Shown here: positions 10,436 to 21,839 of the stretch, one piece after another
Layout of the letters: the number at the start of each line of letters is the position of its first letter
How positions within the stretch are numbered: position 1 is the first letter of the stretch
NCBI GenBank assembly: GCA_021031095.1
Contig: JAGFVP010000140.1
Coordinates: 1-64,000, forward strand
DNA length: 64,000 nucleotides
DNA from: Bathelium albidoporum
Taxonomy: Eukaryota; Ascomycota; Dothideomycetes; Trypetheliales; Trypetheliaceae
Direction: 5' to 3'
Notes under the pieces: model-generated
Told to the model about the DNA's origin: nothing
The model's input: the letters and a program-made list of their open reading frames with translations, nothing else
Databases searched by the model: none
Position numbers and translations under genes: made by a program

Positions 10436-12007
10436 ATGGCCGACAACGGAGCTGCTTATAGCCAGCTTGTTCGATACTGCAACAGAACTTATCAGGCTCA
10501 CTCGGTTCAGCACAGCATCTATTGCGTGCCTATCGACAATGTAGGTCTCTTTCGAGCAATTTGTACCACTGATAGATTTTTAGCATGAGTCAAGAGCACC
10601 CATTTATAAGGGTTACTTATCATTGTGCCTCGCTCCTCGATCTTGCCATTTCCAACTTGTCGTGAATCTCTGCTAACAAAGATTTAGGCCGAGGAAGAGA
10701 GACTTCATAGACAGTACAGCCTGATTCAACTCAAACTTCGCCACCAGCTGGTCTTGCCATACTTGCCACAGATACCCGATGCAATATTGGAGTGTGGCTA
10801 TGGCCAAGGGGCTTGGGCAGTGGCTGTCGCTGAAAATTATCCAGACTGTGAGGTATGTACCAAAAATGAAAGCTCTTGTTCGCATCAGAATCCCTTGCAG
10901 ATTGAGTTTGGTCTCGGGCCCCCTTAAGAAATATATATTGTCCTGCCATCGTGCACTACCTAAATACCCAGTTTCTTTCTGAAGAAAAGTTGACGAAGAG
11001 GGAACTTGCGCATTGCTGCTACGTAGCAGCTCTGCAGTGGTTTGGTTCTGGCAGAGCGCAGCAAGTATTGTGTTGACACAAATTTTTCTTCAAAGGTACA
11101 CGCAATCGACATTTATCCCGCTTACGTCGAAGGGCCCGAGAACCTCAAACTGGGGACCTGCAATCTCAATGGAGATGTAAGAGAATGGGGTTTCGGGCCA
11201 CAAACCTTTGATGTGATCAATTCGCGTTTCCTGGCTCCTGGTATTAACAAGGAGAGATGGCAAACATATGTTCGTGATTTGGCCAGACTATTGAAAAGTA
11301 ACGGTTGGCTGCAAATGGCGGAATGGGGTTACTTGATTCAATCCGATAGTGGCTTGCTCCCCGCGAACAGTCATTGTCGCAGGTGGAATGACCTTTATCG
11401 ACAGGCTCTTGATGACACAAAAGATCTTCGTGTTGGTCAAAAAATGAGGGATCTGATGCATCGTGCTAGACTCAGAGATATCACAGCATCCGAGCTTCGA
11501 ATTCCTATAGGAGACTGGAAGCCAGGTATGCCAGCCATTTCATACTAAGAAACTCCCCTCATCAAATGTCATGTAGCTGGGTCGTCTCCAATACTGTACT
11601 TTGTGGGCTTTTGCTTGGCTTTCATTCCACCGTTGAGTCGTAAGTGTTGGGCCTTGAGATATGCACTTCTGTCATTGTAACAACTGATTAGTATTCTGCC
11701 CTCTTATTTCATAAAGTTGGCCTTCTTTTTATTGCTTGGAGTTGACTTATGTCTTCAGATGAACAGGAAATCGGACGTCTGAGTCAATACGTGATTAGTG
11801 AAGCCCTCGAATCTTTGACTTTGTGGACTTTTACACGGGAGCAAGGCTTCACCGAACAGCAAGTTAGAAATCTTGCAGCTCAGTGCCGAGCCGAAATGAA
11901 CCAACCAGGTTACAAGTTGTATATGCAGTTGTAAGTGTGGTCGTAGGCTTCGAGTCCAAGGTCGCTGACATGAGTCCAGATACGTTGGATATGGACGAAA
12001 ACCATAG
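10436..12007 (+). CDS. SAM-dependent methyltransferase, UMTA/LaeA-like
   Basis: Class I (Rossmann) methyltransferase of the large fungal UMTA/LaeA-like group; substrate unknown. Five exons: 10436-10540, 10688-10852, 11096-11525, 11759-11930 and 11980-12007, giving 299 aa. Seen: the N-terminal lead-in AEEERLHRQYSLIQL, SAM motif I ECGYGQGAWA (residues 70-79), an acidic strand end at HAIDIYP (92-98), a motif near SRFLAPGINKERW, and the family C-terminus ESLTLWTFTREQGFT followed by YVGYGRKP-stop. The short last exon is placed because it restores that conserved ending; without it the frame stops right after MQL. The 233-nt fourth intron is unusually long for this window, and its ends could be revised by transcript data. 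No polyketide or peptide synthase is nearby, so a link to a metabolite cluster is not supported. LaeA itself is longer with a different N-terminus, so I call it LaeA-like only. Confidence 0.82.
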
Positions 12008-14758
12008 AACGCTCGAGGATGTTGGGCCCTATCTTAACCATGATCTCTTCATTTGTACAATAGTCTTCAGTACAGATCTTCGGCTTATAGACTCATTATC
12101 AGCTCTTTCAACGCAAAGAACAACGGCAACGCTCAACCGTGTTCCCTTCTATCTGCCGTCAGTGCGTGACTTCCATCCGCGAAGACGGCAGCGAATACCA
12201 GTGGTCTTGGCGGTAGAACGTTTACGGACCCCAGCCGCGACGACAAAAGCTGTCATGGTCCTTCGAGTATCGGCAACATCATTTGATTTGCAGTAGGGAG
12301 CCGATAGCCGTAGCCTCGCAAGGTTGAGCGCAAGTCCAACTTTTCGATGGAGGCGAGAACAGGCCAAAATCTATTACTTCCATCAGCATGTGCAGGAGTG
12401 GCAACGCGCAACCAAGAGCCTCCACGCCGTTCCAGGGACGGCCTCGAAGCAAGATCTAGAGTCGAGTGATCGAGAGGAGAGTTGGAAGAGTCGGACGAGT
12501 GGCGACTCATGGGAGCTGGACGTGGGCGCACTGCTATTCACAACGCCTGTGGGACATTGCGACAGCTATAGGCAAGTGTCAGAGAGTAATTTCAGGTGCA
12601 AAGATTTCATCGCGATTGCTAAGCTTACGCTGACGAATGCAATTTACCGTGGAGGCGGGTCAGAAGGACTGGGGCACAACTTGGGGGGTTCAGCCAGACC
12701 CGATTTTCGCGTCGAAGCCAAGTAAGATATTGCAACAAACAGCAAACGAGGGAGCTCCCGAGCCTGACCATTAAGAGCGATCAAGTGTGCATCCCTGGTT
12801 TAGGGTACGCAACGTTAGCGAACACGTAGAGCAGCAGGTTTGACCATGAGCAGCAACATCCCAAAACAGGGGAGGGATTTCTTTTCTACATGAGGTACGC
12901 TCGGAAAATGAATCAACAAGTAGTATACGCAAGAGTGCTGTCCAATAGGCCGAATGACGCATGGGAACCAGATGGCTTGAGCCACGCGTGAGCAAGCTCC
13001 AGCAGAGGCATGAGCCGTCCCCTCGCCCGTCGGGCCGCCATCGCCCAAGGCCATGGAAACGAGTTCCCGGGACGGCGACTTGGATCATGGAAAGCCACAA
13101 CCGAAGCTAGGTGGCGTCCAACGCCCTGCTTGAATCGAATCATCCCTCTCCCTACAGGCTGCAACAGCCCCCACGCCCTGTGGATCTAATGGGTATGCAA
13201 CAAAAGCAAACGCCTATAGCGTTTGCCATGCTTCTTGGCCTAATTTTGCAGGATCCACCCTGTCTGGCCTGATCTCACAGTCGAGACTGGGTTAAGGTTC
13301 AGATCGTAATTGGAACCTTGTTCATTCACTCGAGCTCGGACTGGAACGACAGGCTGTGCCACGCTACGCCTGGCATCCGAGCATGGCAACGGGGAGACGG
13401 GGGCCTTCCTCTAGTCTCGCATATCCCGCATGCCTCTTTGCCCATGTGAGCTTTTTCCCTATTTCGTTCGGGATCATGAGGGTCTCTACTCCCTATCACG
13501 TTGCATGGAGGAGCGTCTATGGAGCGACGTGATGACGGGCAGAAACCGGCTCATGTATGCCGTCAACATGGCTAAAACAGGAGCTTATGCGAGGTTGGCC
13601 TTAACATGCGTTCTGCAATCCATCAGAGCAAGTGGCCGACAAGTACCTACACAACAGTCTGGTTCAGTCCCCTCATATCTCGAACCCTGCCGGTTATGCG
13701 ACACTTGGCCGGACCTTTTCGCCTAATTCGCAGTCGTCAGAACGTCGGAGACACCAGCGCCATGGTGACCCTCGAATGTATGAGGCTCTGGTGTGGCAGA
13801 GATGCCGCCAGCCCTCCAGCATGAATGCGAGATTGTAGCAATGGGCAGAGATTCCTGCCCAGGCCATATGTCCGTCGGATCGGATATCGGTGGAACTCGA
13901 CTAACTGTTGGCAAGGGCCTGCAGTCCGTCGCTCCCGGGAGTCTCTAATTGCACCGTCGATCCCTCCGATCGCTCTCGCCAACCCCATATTTTGATTGTA
14001 AGGTGACTTGCAGAAGGGCCAAATAAAGTCTATCCCACAACGGTCCGAGTACAGTGTTGGAACGCCCATCCTATAAAACTCGACCGCCACAACAGCTGAT
14101 TCCTCTCAATTTGGCCATTGACCCTTTTTGCAATTCGCTCGTCTACCAAATCGACGCAAGTGCTTAGCTTATTCCTCGGCATATTTACCGGAGCTAGGCC
14201 CTAGGGCTGCGTGGGCTGTCAGCAAATTCTGTTGGTTAATGACCCAAGCATTGCATTCGCTCATAGAAAACGCCATGCTCCGCCAAAGCATGCTCCACGA
14301 TACCCCACGCGCACAAAGTCAACCGAGTCAATAAATATTTCACATCCCCACATCAGGTGTAGAACTTTCCGCTCCCATGCTCGGGGTCTGAGCTCTGAAA
14401 TCCAATTCCTCACTGCCATAGAGACAGACAGCAGCGCATCCAGTGTAATGCCGGCACCTAAGCGGTGACCTAGAAATAACTTTAGCCGCTTTTGAGCCAT
14501 TTCCATCTACCCCACCAAATTACGTCTCTTTCCAGAATTTCTCCACCTCTTGTCTCTTGATCTGCGTCTTCTTGTCGCGTTCCTTCTACCCTTGGAACCC
14601 TTGCACATTGCTAACGGCTCTTACGGCAAACAACCCCTCAGCTTCCTCTAAAACTCAGTAGACAGTGGCGTAGTAAGACATTATAAGGTCCGCCGGTGAG
14701 CTTCCAGTATGAAACCTACACCAGTCGATTCTTCTTTACTTTTGCCCTTACATTCAAT
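12008..14758. other. Gene-poor interval, nothing recognised
   Basis: 2.75 kb without a supportable gene. Frames of up to 137 codons (11883-12296, 12324-12725) begin inside or just after the methyltransferase gene and show no domains. The last few hundred bases before 14759 are pyrimidine-rich and contain ACATTATAAGG near 14677-14687, which could be a TATA element for the esterase gene. Confidence 0.4.
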
Positions 14759-15867
14759 ATGCATTGGCGGTCGCGTTCCGTTCTTACCACTTTCATTGCC
14801 GCTGCAAGCGCGGGAAGGGTTCAACCTGGCAAAGGATCCTGGAACTTGACAAAATTCACTTCCCTTGTTGCATTTGGAGATTCATATACAGACGAGTCTC
14901 GATACGGCTACTTTGCTGCTCACAATGGATCAGCTCCCCCAGTTGGCTGGGTAGACCCAGAGGTAAACCCCCCTTTTTTTGGTAGGGAAGCCTACAGTGC
15001 TTACTCACGTATTACACTTAGAGTTTTGGCGCTTCCGATGGAGGCATAATATGGGCAAGATGGGTCTCAATATACACAGGAGCAAATTTGTACGATTACG
15101 CGGTCTCCGGGGCTGTCTGTTCGAACGATTTCACCCCGCGCAACACATCCGGCGGTTTCGACTATCCGGCTGTCGAACAGTACGAAATTCCGGCATACAT
15201 TGCGGATAGCCAGTACACAGAACCAAATGGGACACAATTTCTCGATATCCCCCAAAACGAAACGGTCTATTCTATGTGGATTGGCACCAACGACCTGGGC
15301 ACCGATGCCTTCTTGACAGATTCGCAGATCAATAATTCCACCCTAGTTGATTACCTTGACTGTGTTTACGACCAATTTGACCGCATCTACGCCAGCGGTG
15401 GGCGCTACTTTATCTTGCAAAACAATGCTCCCCTGCAACTGGCTCCGATGTACTCGTTGCCTGACAACGCAGGCCAAGCTGGCAATCAAAACGCAACCGA
15501 GCTACACTACCGCATGGAAGAGGACGTCGTACTGACCAACTCGGTGTACCAGTATCGTACGCCTTATGAGCTTCTTGTGGCAAACCGCTACCCCGGTGCA
15601 CACTTTGCTATATATGATATCTACGGTCTCATGTCCGACATTTACTACAACCCGAGCAAATATCTGAATGGTAGCGCACCGCTGAATGTGACGGGATACG
15701 TGGACGTGTGCAATGCAAACAATACCTGTGTAGAGGCGAGCAGTCCGGACAGCTATATGTGGTTCAATGCATTGCACCCAAGTCAACAGACGGATCGAAT
15801 CATTGCGCAAAACTTTGTGGATGTGGTGAGGGGGAATGGAACTTGGGCGACATACTGGTCGTCATGA
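14759..15867 (+). CDS. GDSL acetylesterase, carbohydrate esterase family 16, altered triad
   Basis: Secreted SGNH/GDSL hydrolase of the CE16 type, which removes acetyl groups from hemicellulose oligosaccharides. Exons 14759-14962 and 15022-15867 (intron GTAAAC...ACTTAG, 59 nt) encode 349 aa, normal for CE16. Seen: a signal peptide (residues about 1-19), block I FGDSYTD with nucleophile Ser42, block III IGTNDLG (155-161), many N-glycosylation sequons and block V WFNALHPS (315-322). In the family the residue three before the catalytic His is Asp; here it is Asn317 (codon AAT at 15766-15768) with His320 intact. The rest of the enzyme is well kept, so the gene is not decaying, but activity may be reduced or the acid may be supplied elsewhere. 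The start was chosen for the signal peptide. The gene is convergent with the Rab GDI gene. Confidence 0.88.
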
Positions 15868-16268
15868 GATGAAAAAAGTCATCTCAGTCCGCAAAAATGT
15901 ATGAAATTTCCAATTCTTGAATGTAGAACAAACCATTAAATCGTCAGTTCTCTCTTCCACAATGCCGTTTTCGTGTTGGAAAATGCTTCTCCGCGCTCGA
16001 GATAGGCAAGGCAACGCGAGAACTCGCTCCTTTAAATGTGATAGTCAGATGGCTTCCCTGTTCACGAGCGTACTTTCCGGACTTTCGTATGGGTTATTTT
16101 GGTGAGCTATTGCATTTGCGACCAAACATCAAGTCAAATGACTGGGTGAACGATAGTGAAAGTGAACCTGACGGCGATAATCGCAGCATCGTATCACTGC
16201 CATTTGAACAGCTAAAATTTCAAGACTACGCCGCGGCCGCCCCGATCTTTGGCCCAACCCTCTATCCT
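15868..16268. other. Short convergent intergenic region
   Basis: About 400 bp between the converging 3' ends of the esterase and Rab GDI genes. It should hold both 3' UTRs. No other feature is seen. Confidence 0.5.
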
Positions 16269-18089
16269 CTACTCCGCCACCAAATTCTGCCCATCTCTCA
16301 GCCCCTCCACCACCAACGGCTCTCCCGTCGCGCGACGGTAAATATCCTGCACATCATCCGTCGTCGTCTCAAAATGGCTCGTCGCGTCGTAGCTCTTCGA
16401 AATGTAGATGCCGTCATTGACTCCGGACTCGAGCGGCTCGTACAACGGGATCGGAGGGCCCAGGAAGCACTCCTGGATGCTACCCAGGCGTTCGAGGCCA
16501 TGCTGTAGCTCAATGTGCGTGTTGGCGTCGCCTTCGGCGATGGTGGAGACGATGGCAATGTAGTAGCCCTTGGGGCAGACGTTGTGGGCGGAGGATACCA
16601 TAGCGATGTAGATGTCTGGAGTGAGGGGTGTTAGCTAACCATTTGTTCTCTCTTGTTTGCCCTTTTTGAAGGCTGATTCTTCAGAGCTGTTGTCTGGAAT
16701 GATATATGTTGTCGAGGAATGGTAGGACTATTTACCGTTCTTTCTGCCGACTTGACTTTGGGGGATGATGAGCTGAAGGCTGTCGCTGTTTTCAGTATTG
16801 GGGATCGGATGGTTCAGAATGCAAATCGCTTTCAACAAATTCCCCACAGCCCGCACTTTGCCATGAAAGTAGCTAGGGTCGGCAATGATCTTCTTGCATT
16901 TGGTCTCGAACTTCATCCCTTCACCTTCATCACCGCGCTCTTTCATAGTCGCCTTGATCCCGGAGACCTTGTTACCATCATACAAAACTTCGTCAACGTT
17001 TGTATTTAGCATATACGTGCCACCATAGATGGCCGAAAGGCGTGCAAACCCTTGAGGTAGCTCGCCCAGGCCGTACAGTGGATAGATATACGGCGATTTG
17101 CCGTAGCGAGCCATAGAATTAACGTATAGACGGATCCTGAGTACACAGTCTCTTGCCATACCTGGCTGGTTGATGTAGGAGTCGTCATGATAAAGAGCCA
17201 TACTGTGACCAACAAAGTCTCGGGTCGTTGCCTCGAGGCCAAACTTGTCGTAAACATCTTTCATTGTACATTGGCTGAGGTTCAGTCCTAAAGGACGCAT
17301 CAGTCTCCTTTCCATTCTCAATGACTCGTTTGCAGACTAAATCAGAACAGCGAGGCGTACCGTTGTGTGTTGCCGGATCCTCTTCCTTGAAGTCTCCAAC
17401 CCATTGAAGGAAGTTCTTGGCTCTTCTCTTTTCGAACATGCCCATAAGAGATGATCGTAATGCTTCTCCGGCTGTAGAAGGAACCTTGGCTACTGTGGCT
17501 TTGGGACCTTTGCCTTGCTGGACATAGCTGCCTGCTATCTGCTTGAATTCCAGGTATCTTGTCACGTCCGTAGACACAAGGATATTCGTCAGCTCGCCAT
17601 TGGACATGAGAAGTTTTGGAACCAGGTCGATATTCCAATCATTAGGTCGGCCGTATTTCTTCCAAGGCTCTTCTCCTTCCTTATGATTACCATACTTTCT
17701 GAATAGCTATCAGGTATCAGTGGAGGCAGGGGAAGAAGGACGGGCTAGGCGCATTACGTATTCGAGGTTGACGGAGGCAGATTCTCTGAATTGTTACGTT
17801 AGCTTTATCAATGCGGTCGAGGTCAAGGGTAAGCGACTTGCCCTCCGTAATGGTCATTACGATCGATGTGCAGGACCTTGTTCCCTTTTACGCTCATTAC
17901 CCCGGAGAGGACACATTCGGTCAAGCCTGGTAAGCATTAGCCCATCCTTGGTCTGTCAAAATTCCATGACTTTTCCAGATGTCATGCAGCCAGAAATGCC
18001 ATTTAATATCGTTACGCAGCCTTGGTGGGGTAGTTCAACGTACCTGTTCCGAGGACAACAACGTCATATTCTGGTGCGATTTCATCCAT
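16269..18089 (-). CDS. GDI1: Rab GDP-dissociation inhibitor
   Basis: Extracts GDP-bound prenylated Rab GTPases from membranes and recycles them through the cytosol; essential in yeast. Six exons: 18089-18044, 17926-17842, 17785-17758, 17706-17361, 17287-16736 and 16615-16269, giving 467 aa, the expected size. Seen: start MDEIAPEYDVVVLGTG (dinucleotide-fold, sequence-conserved region 1), GLTECVLSGVMSV, IDRNDHYGGESASVNLEY, the Rab-binding platform around LLMSNGELTNILVSTDVTRY, and GLGELPQGFARLSAIYGGTYML (conserved region 3). The second intron starts with GC rather than GT (GCAAGT, 17841-17836); the conserved GG-ESASV join requires it. Exon 3 is only 28 nt. The order of all conserved blocks makes this firm. 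The gene lies tandemly downstream of the uL29m gene. Confidence 0.96.
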
Positions 18090-18727
18090 GGTGCCGGAAC
18101 AGTGGAGAGGTCTTTGATTTGATGGATATTGCGTAAGGTACTTTGGTTAGGGGATCTTGGGAATCGAGAGTCGTTAAAAGGATGTTGTTGGTCAAGGATG
18201 GTCACCGCCACGCATCTTCGCTCCTGTTGGTAGACGTGGGGCCGCTCATGCGCTGATCGTCAAACATCCCAAGTGTCACGAAGCTTAGGTTCGCGATAAA
18301 TAAAGTCGTGGTGGCGAAGCTCAGACCGATCAAATTATTCAACACGTTCAAAGGGATGAACTATCATTGATGTAGTGATTCGAATAGTTTCAATTCTCAT
18401 ATCTTACGTGGATGCGTATATATCCCCTCAAGCTATGATGCCATTCGCAGGCAAGCACTACAGCCCTCTGATTCTATGTGCATTATACGCATGACGAAGT
18501 TAGTTGAAAGCTAAGAGTATCGAAAATGCCAAGTCTTTTCAAAATCTATGCTAAGGTCATCCTACTGCCGTAGGCTGTGGTCTTTTTCGCATCGAGTTTG
18601 GTTCAGGAAGCCCCTCAATCAGTTTCTTTTCTCTCGTCATACCTTCTCCCGTTGCGTCAACAATTGCTTCGTCTTCATCGATATAGCTATCGTCCTCCTG
18701 TGCTGGATTATTATGCTGTCGACCAAT
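18090..18727. other. Upstream region of Rab GDI
   Basis: 640 bp between two genes of the same strand. It contains the GDI promoter and the 3' UTR of the uL29m gene. No further gene was recognised. Confidence 0.5.
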
Positions 18728-19506
18728 TCATTCAGGTTCAATCCATACCTCATAGCGCTCAGGCGTCCAAACAGGTCCGTTCCCAGACAAATCGAGACCC
18801 TCTTCCATCGCAACTTGACGCGCAGCCTCCCAGGCATACCATCTTTCGGTTAGTGCATGCTTTATTGATTTTTGCGTCTTTCGGATCTGTGACAAGCTAA
18901 TGAGCAAAATTGCGACCATTGGTTGAGCAGACATCGCTACACCATACCGTTTTCCACCGCTGCTGGGCCTCATAATCTCCATAACCTGCTTTTAATCGCC
19001 TTCGCTCGTATGCTTCAGTAGCCAGCCTGTTTCTTTCCTTGGCACACAGCCACCATAACTTATGTAGATCCTCCCATGATTTGTGACGCAGCTCATGCAC
19101 ACTCCAAGCCCTGCCTGTATGACCAGTGTAAGCAAAGTAGAATTGCTGCTCAACACGATGCCGTCTCACCATGCGCATCATCCTCCTCTGGCAAAGTTAG
19201 GGTTGTCTTCTTCTCGTTGAAAAACTGCCATAGTCCATGTTTGGGATCAACTTCAATTTTCGCACGTTTTGCTGGGTCCAGCACTGGCGTTGGAAGATCT
19301 TCCTTCTTAACGTGCAGAGTTTGGCGGCGGCGCAGTCCAGACGCATGTACAGCAGAAACTCCTCGATTGCGGCTCCGGTCTCTTTCGAGGCACTGTGAGG
19401 TCGTGGAGAAGGGTAACGACAGAAATCCTGCGGACTTTTTCGGGATAAGGGCAGGAACAAGAAACGATGGAAGTGAAGCGACCCGGACGGTCAAAGAGCA
19501 TTGCAT
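18728..19506 (-). CDS. MRPL4: Mitochondrial large-subunit ribosomal protein uL29m
   Basis: Component of the mitochondrial 54S large subunit (bacterial L29 equivalent; MRP-L47 in animals). Exons 19506-19170, 19114-18948 and 18886-18728 give 220 aa. Seen: a mitochondrial presequence rich in Ser, Leu and basic residues (about 1-40), the fungal motif DPKHGLWQFFN, then the L29 core GRAWSVHELRHKSWEDLHKL and WWLCAKERNRLATEAYERRR, followed by IRKTQKSIKHALTERWYAWE. The second intron was set to GTATGG...GTCACAG, because that joins EAQQRWKT to IRKTQKS with the same spacing as relatives; an alternative acceptor upstream would give a different frame or insert. The start is the first ATG in frame. It shares a 250-bp divergent interval with NOT2. 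Confidence 0.92.
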
Positions 19507-19757
19507 TCTGCTCGACTATACAGGCAAGCCGCCTGAAGATAGTTGTAATGGTAAGGACGAGCGGATACGGAGAAAATGGGAGGGTAAGGTAAAGGCGCGT
19601 CGGCTCAGCCCTACAAGCCACATGTGGCTCGCCGCCGAGCCGCACCTTGACGACCGCGTACTTTGGGGCAGCTCCACCGTATAACCAAAGCGTGCCAAAG
19701 CTACCTCACTTTGGCCACGACTCGCACCCGCTCCTCTCGTGATTTCCAAACTTCGTC
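19507..19757. promoter_or_regulatory. Divergent promoter between uL29m and NOT2 genes
   Basis: Only 251 bp separate the two divergent start codons, so both genes must draw on this interval. It is GC-rich for its right half. No single element can be named with confidence. Confidence 0.5.
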
Positions 19758-21839
19758 ATGAACCGACCAGGTTGGTGTCCTCTACACGCTCCATTTTGTG
19801 TTCTCTGCGAGCTCCAGAAGGAGATCCTCGGGCTGCTCCAACAGGAGCAATCTGGCGCAGCAGCAGAGATGAGCTATCATGTCTCCCCACGTGTTGCTCT
19901 GCGCCTAAATTCGCATTCAAACTCTCCCAAATCTCTCAGATCCTGGTGACTGAAATGGCATATCACACAGGCTCAGGACCCCAAGCTATCCGAATACCAC
20001 CAGGTGGCATGTACCAAACTGGCCCACCGTCTGCAACCAGTCGCAACACGCCAATGGCTTCTGGACGCATACAAAACGGCAAACCAGGTCCGTAGCGGAG
20101 GAAAGGCTTGAACAGCTGCTGTAGGAGTCGTCACTAAGCCAAAATCTGTAGGCAATGCGTCAGGCTGGGGCTTTGGTAACGGCATGGGAGGCGCTCCCCT
20201 ATCGAACCCTCAAGCCAGAATGAACAACCCGTCACTTTCAAGCTTCTCGCAGGCTCTTGGTGGGACACAGCCCAGATCCTCCTTCCAAACCGCGTAAGTC
20301 ACTTTATCGAATCTTATCAGCCTTGCCCTCCTCCTTGTCCCCTTGACTGTGAGTTCTGAAGAAAGGCTGACATTGGGCTCTCTTGCGAGCAGAGAATTTC
20401 CAACCCTCGATGGCGAGAGGCGACAAGTGCAGCCTCCCCCAGGCGCCGGCATCTGGAATAGATTCCCAAGGGAGCAGCAGGGACCATCGCAAGGACTACC
20501 ATCACAAGGTAATGGATCGCAAGGCACGTCTAGACAACGGCAGCCGCCATTAACGCAACAAGGGCAACAATCCAATGAAGCGCAAGCTTCAACACATTTC
20601 GGGGGAGGTAATGGCGATGGGTTTCATTTCGGCGGTCAATCGAGTTTTGGACACTTATCTGGAGCTCCGCAACCACAGCCTAGCAATAACGAGGATTTCC
20701 CTCCACTGGGTCAGCATGGCGCCAGTGACACGGGGCAGGATAGAGTGGCAGGCCTTGGGCGTGTAAATGGTCCTGGTTCTGCTGATCTTGGAGAGAGAAA
20801 CGGTCTCGATGGCCATGCACTCGACGGCCTCGGCGCAAGGAGTAACGGCCTGATGTCGCCCCCGCAAATCTCCGGCCCTTCGCGATCACCATTTGAAAGT
20901 GCTGCGATTAACAGGACTCCATTTCATGACAGCGATCCAAGTGCCGATGCGCAAGAACCTCATTCCGCTTTTCCAGGGTCTACTTCAGCCCCTCCGCCGT
21001 TCCAATCGACGTCCCTGCAAGATGTGCAGCAACCTCCCATAGGCCCACCTCAGAGTCAATTGCAACAGTCTGATCAGAACTTGGGCAATCAAATCGTAAA
21101 CTCAACAAATGCCATCCACCAACTGGGGAAGAAGCGCATCTCTGAAATGACGGAACTGGAGCAATACAGCTTGGAGGGTTTATTCGCCCGTATCAATCCA
21201 AATCATCCGGACCATAGCCCTCTCGCTCTTGGTCACGACCTTACGACACTGGGAATTGACTTGAACTCGGCTGACCCAATATATCCTACTTTTGGCGGTC
21301 CATTTTCAAACCCGACAGAACGTCCTGCGGTGCCAGAATACAACACTCCGCAGGCGTATCACGTCCATAATGTGCAACCACTTCACTCAAGGATTCCAAG
21401 CTTCTCGGATGAAACCCTGATTGCGATATTCTACCAATATCCGCGCGACATACTCCAGGAAAATGCCGCCGCCGAACTGTAAGCTCACGCAATGCAAGCA
21501 GCACTCCCGCCATGCTCACTCATATCCCCCTTAGGTACAATCGTGATTGGCGTTGGCACAAGAAGCTCCAGCAGTGGATGATGAAGGACCTCGCCTTTGG
21601 AGCACCAATCTCATTAGGGCCAGGTCTGGAGAAGGGCTGGTATCTATTTTTCGAGACTACAAATTGGAGGAGAGAGCGGGTGAGTTTCCTGTGATCGCAC
21701 CAGTCTATTCCGTGAAAAAGCATTCCTTACTGACAATCACTTATAGCGAGAGTTTGTGCTTGATTTTAGCGATCTGGATGATCGGCATCCGGGCAATCAG
21801 AATCCAGCCGTTCGGCAACCTGGTTTATCATTCAGGTGA
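19758..21839 (+). CDS. NOT2: CCR4-NOT complex subunit NOT2
   Basis: Core subunit of the CCR4-NOT deadenylase and transcription-regulation complex; NOT2 pairs with NOT3/5 on NOT1. Six exons: 19758-19770, 19971-20087, 20152-20293, 20393-21478, 21535-21679 and 21747-21839, giving 531 aa. Seen: a 13-nt first exon (MNRPG) with donor GTTGGT, a long low-complexity Gln/Pro/Gly/Ser region, the motif AEFPTLDG and, at the C-terminus, the NOT box with FSDETLIAIFYQYPRDILQ, LYNRDWRWHKKLQQW, GWYLFFETTNWRRER and REFVLDFSDLDDRHP. The C-terminal block is diagnostic. The N-terminus is less certain: an ATG at 19955 is in frame with exon 2 and would give MAYHTGSGPQ instead. Introns 1 to 3 break the disordered part and 4 and 5 the folded domain. 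Confidence 0.93.

Noticed and set aside
16038..16508. 156-codon plus-strand frame
   Set aside because: Antisense to the last exon of Rab GDI; its composition follows from the opposite strand.
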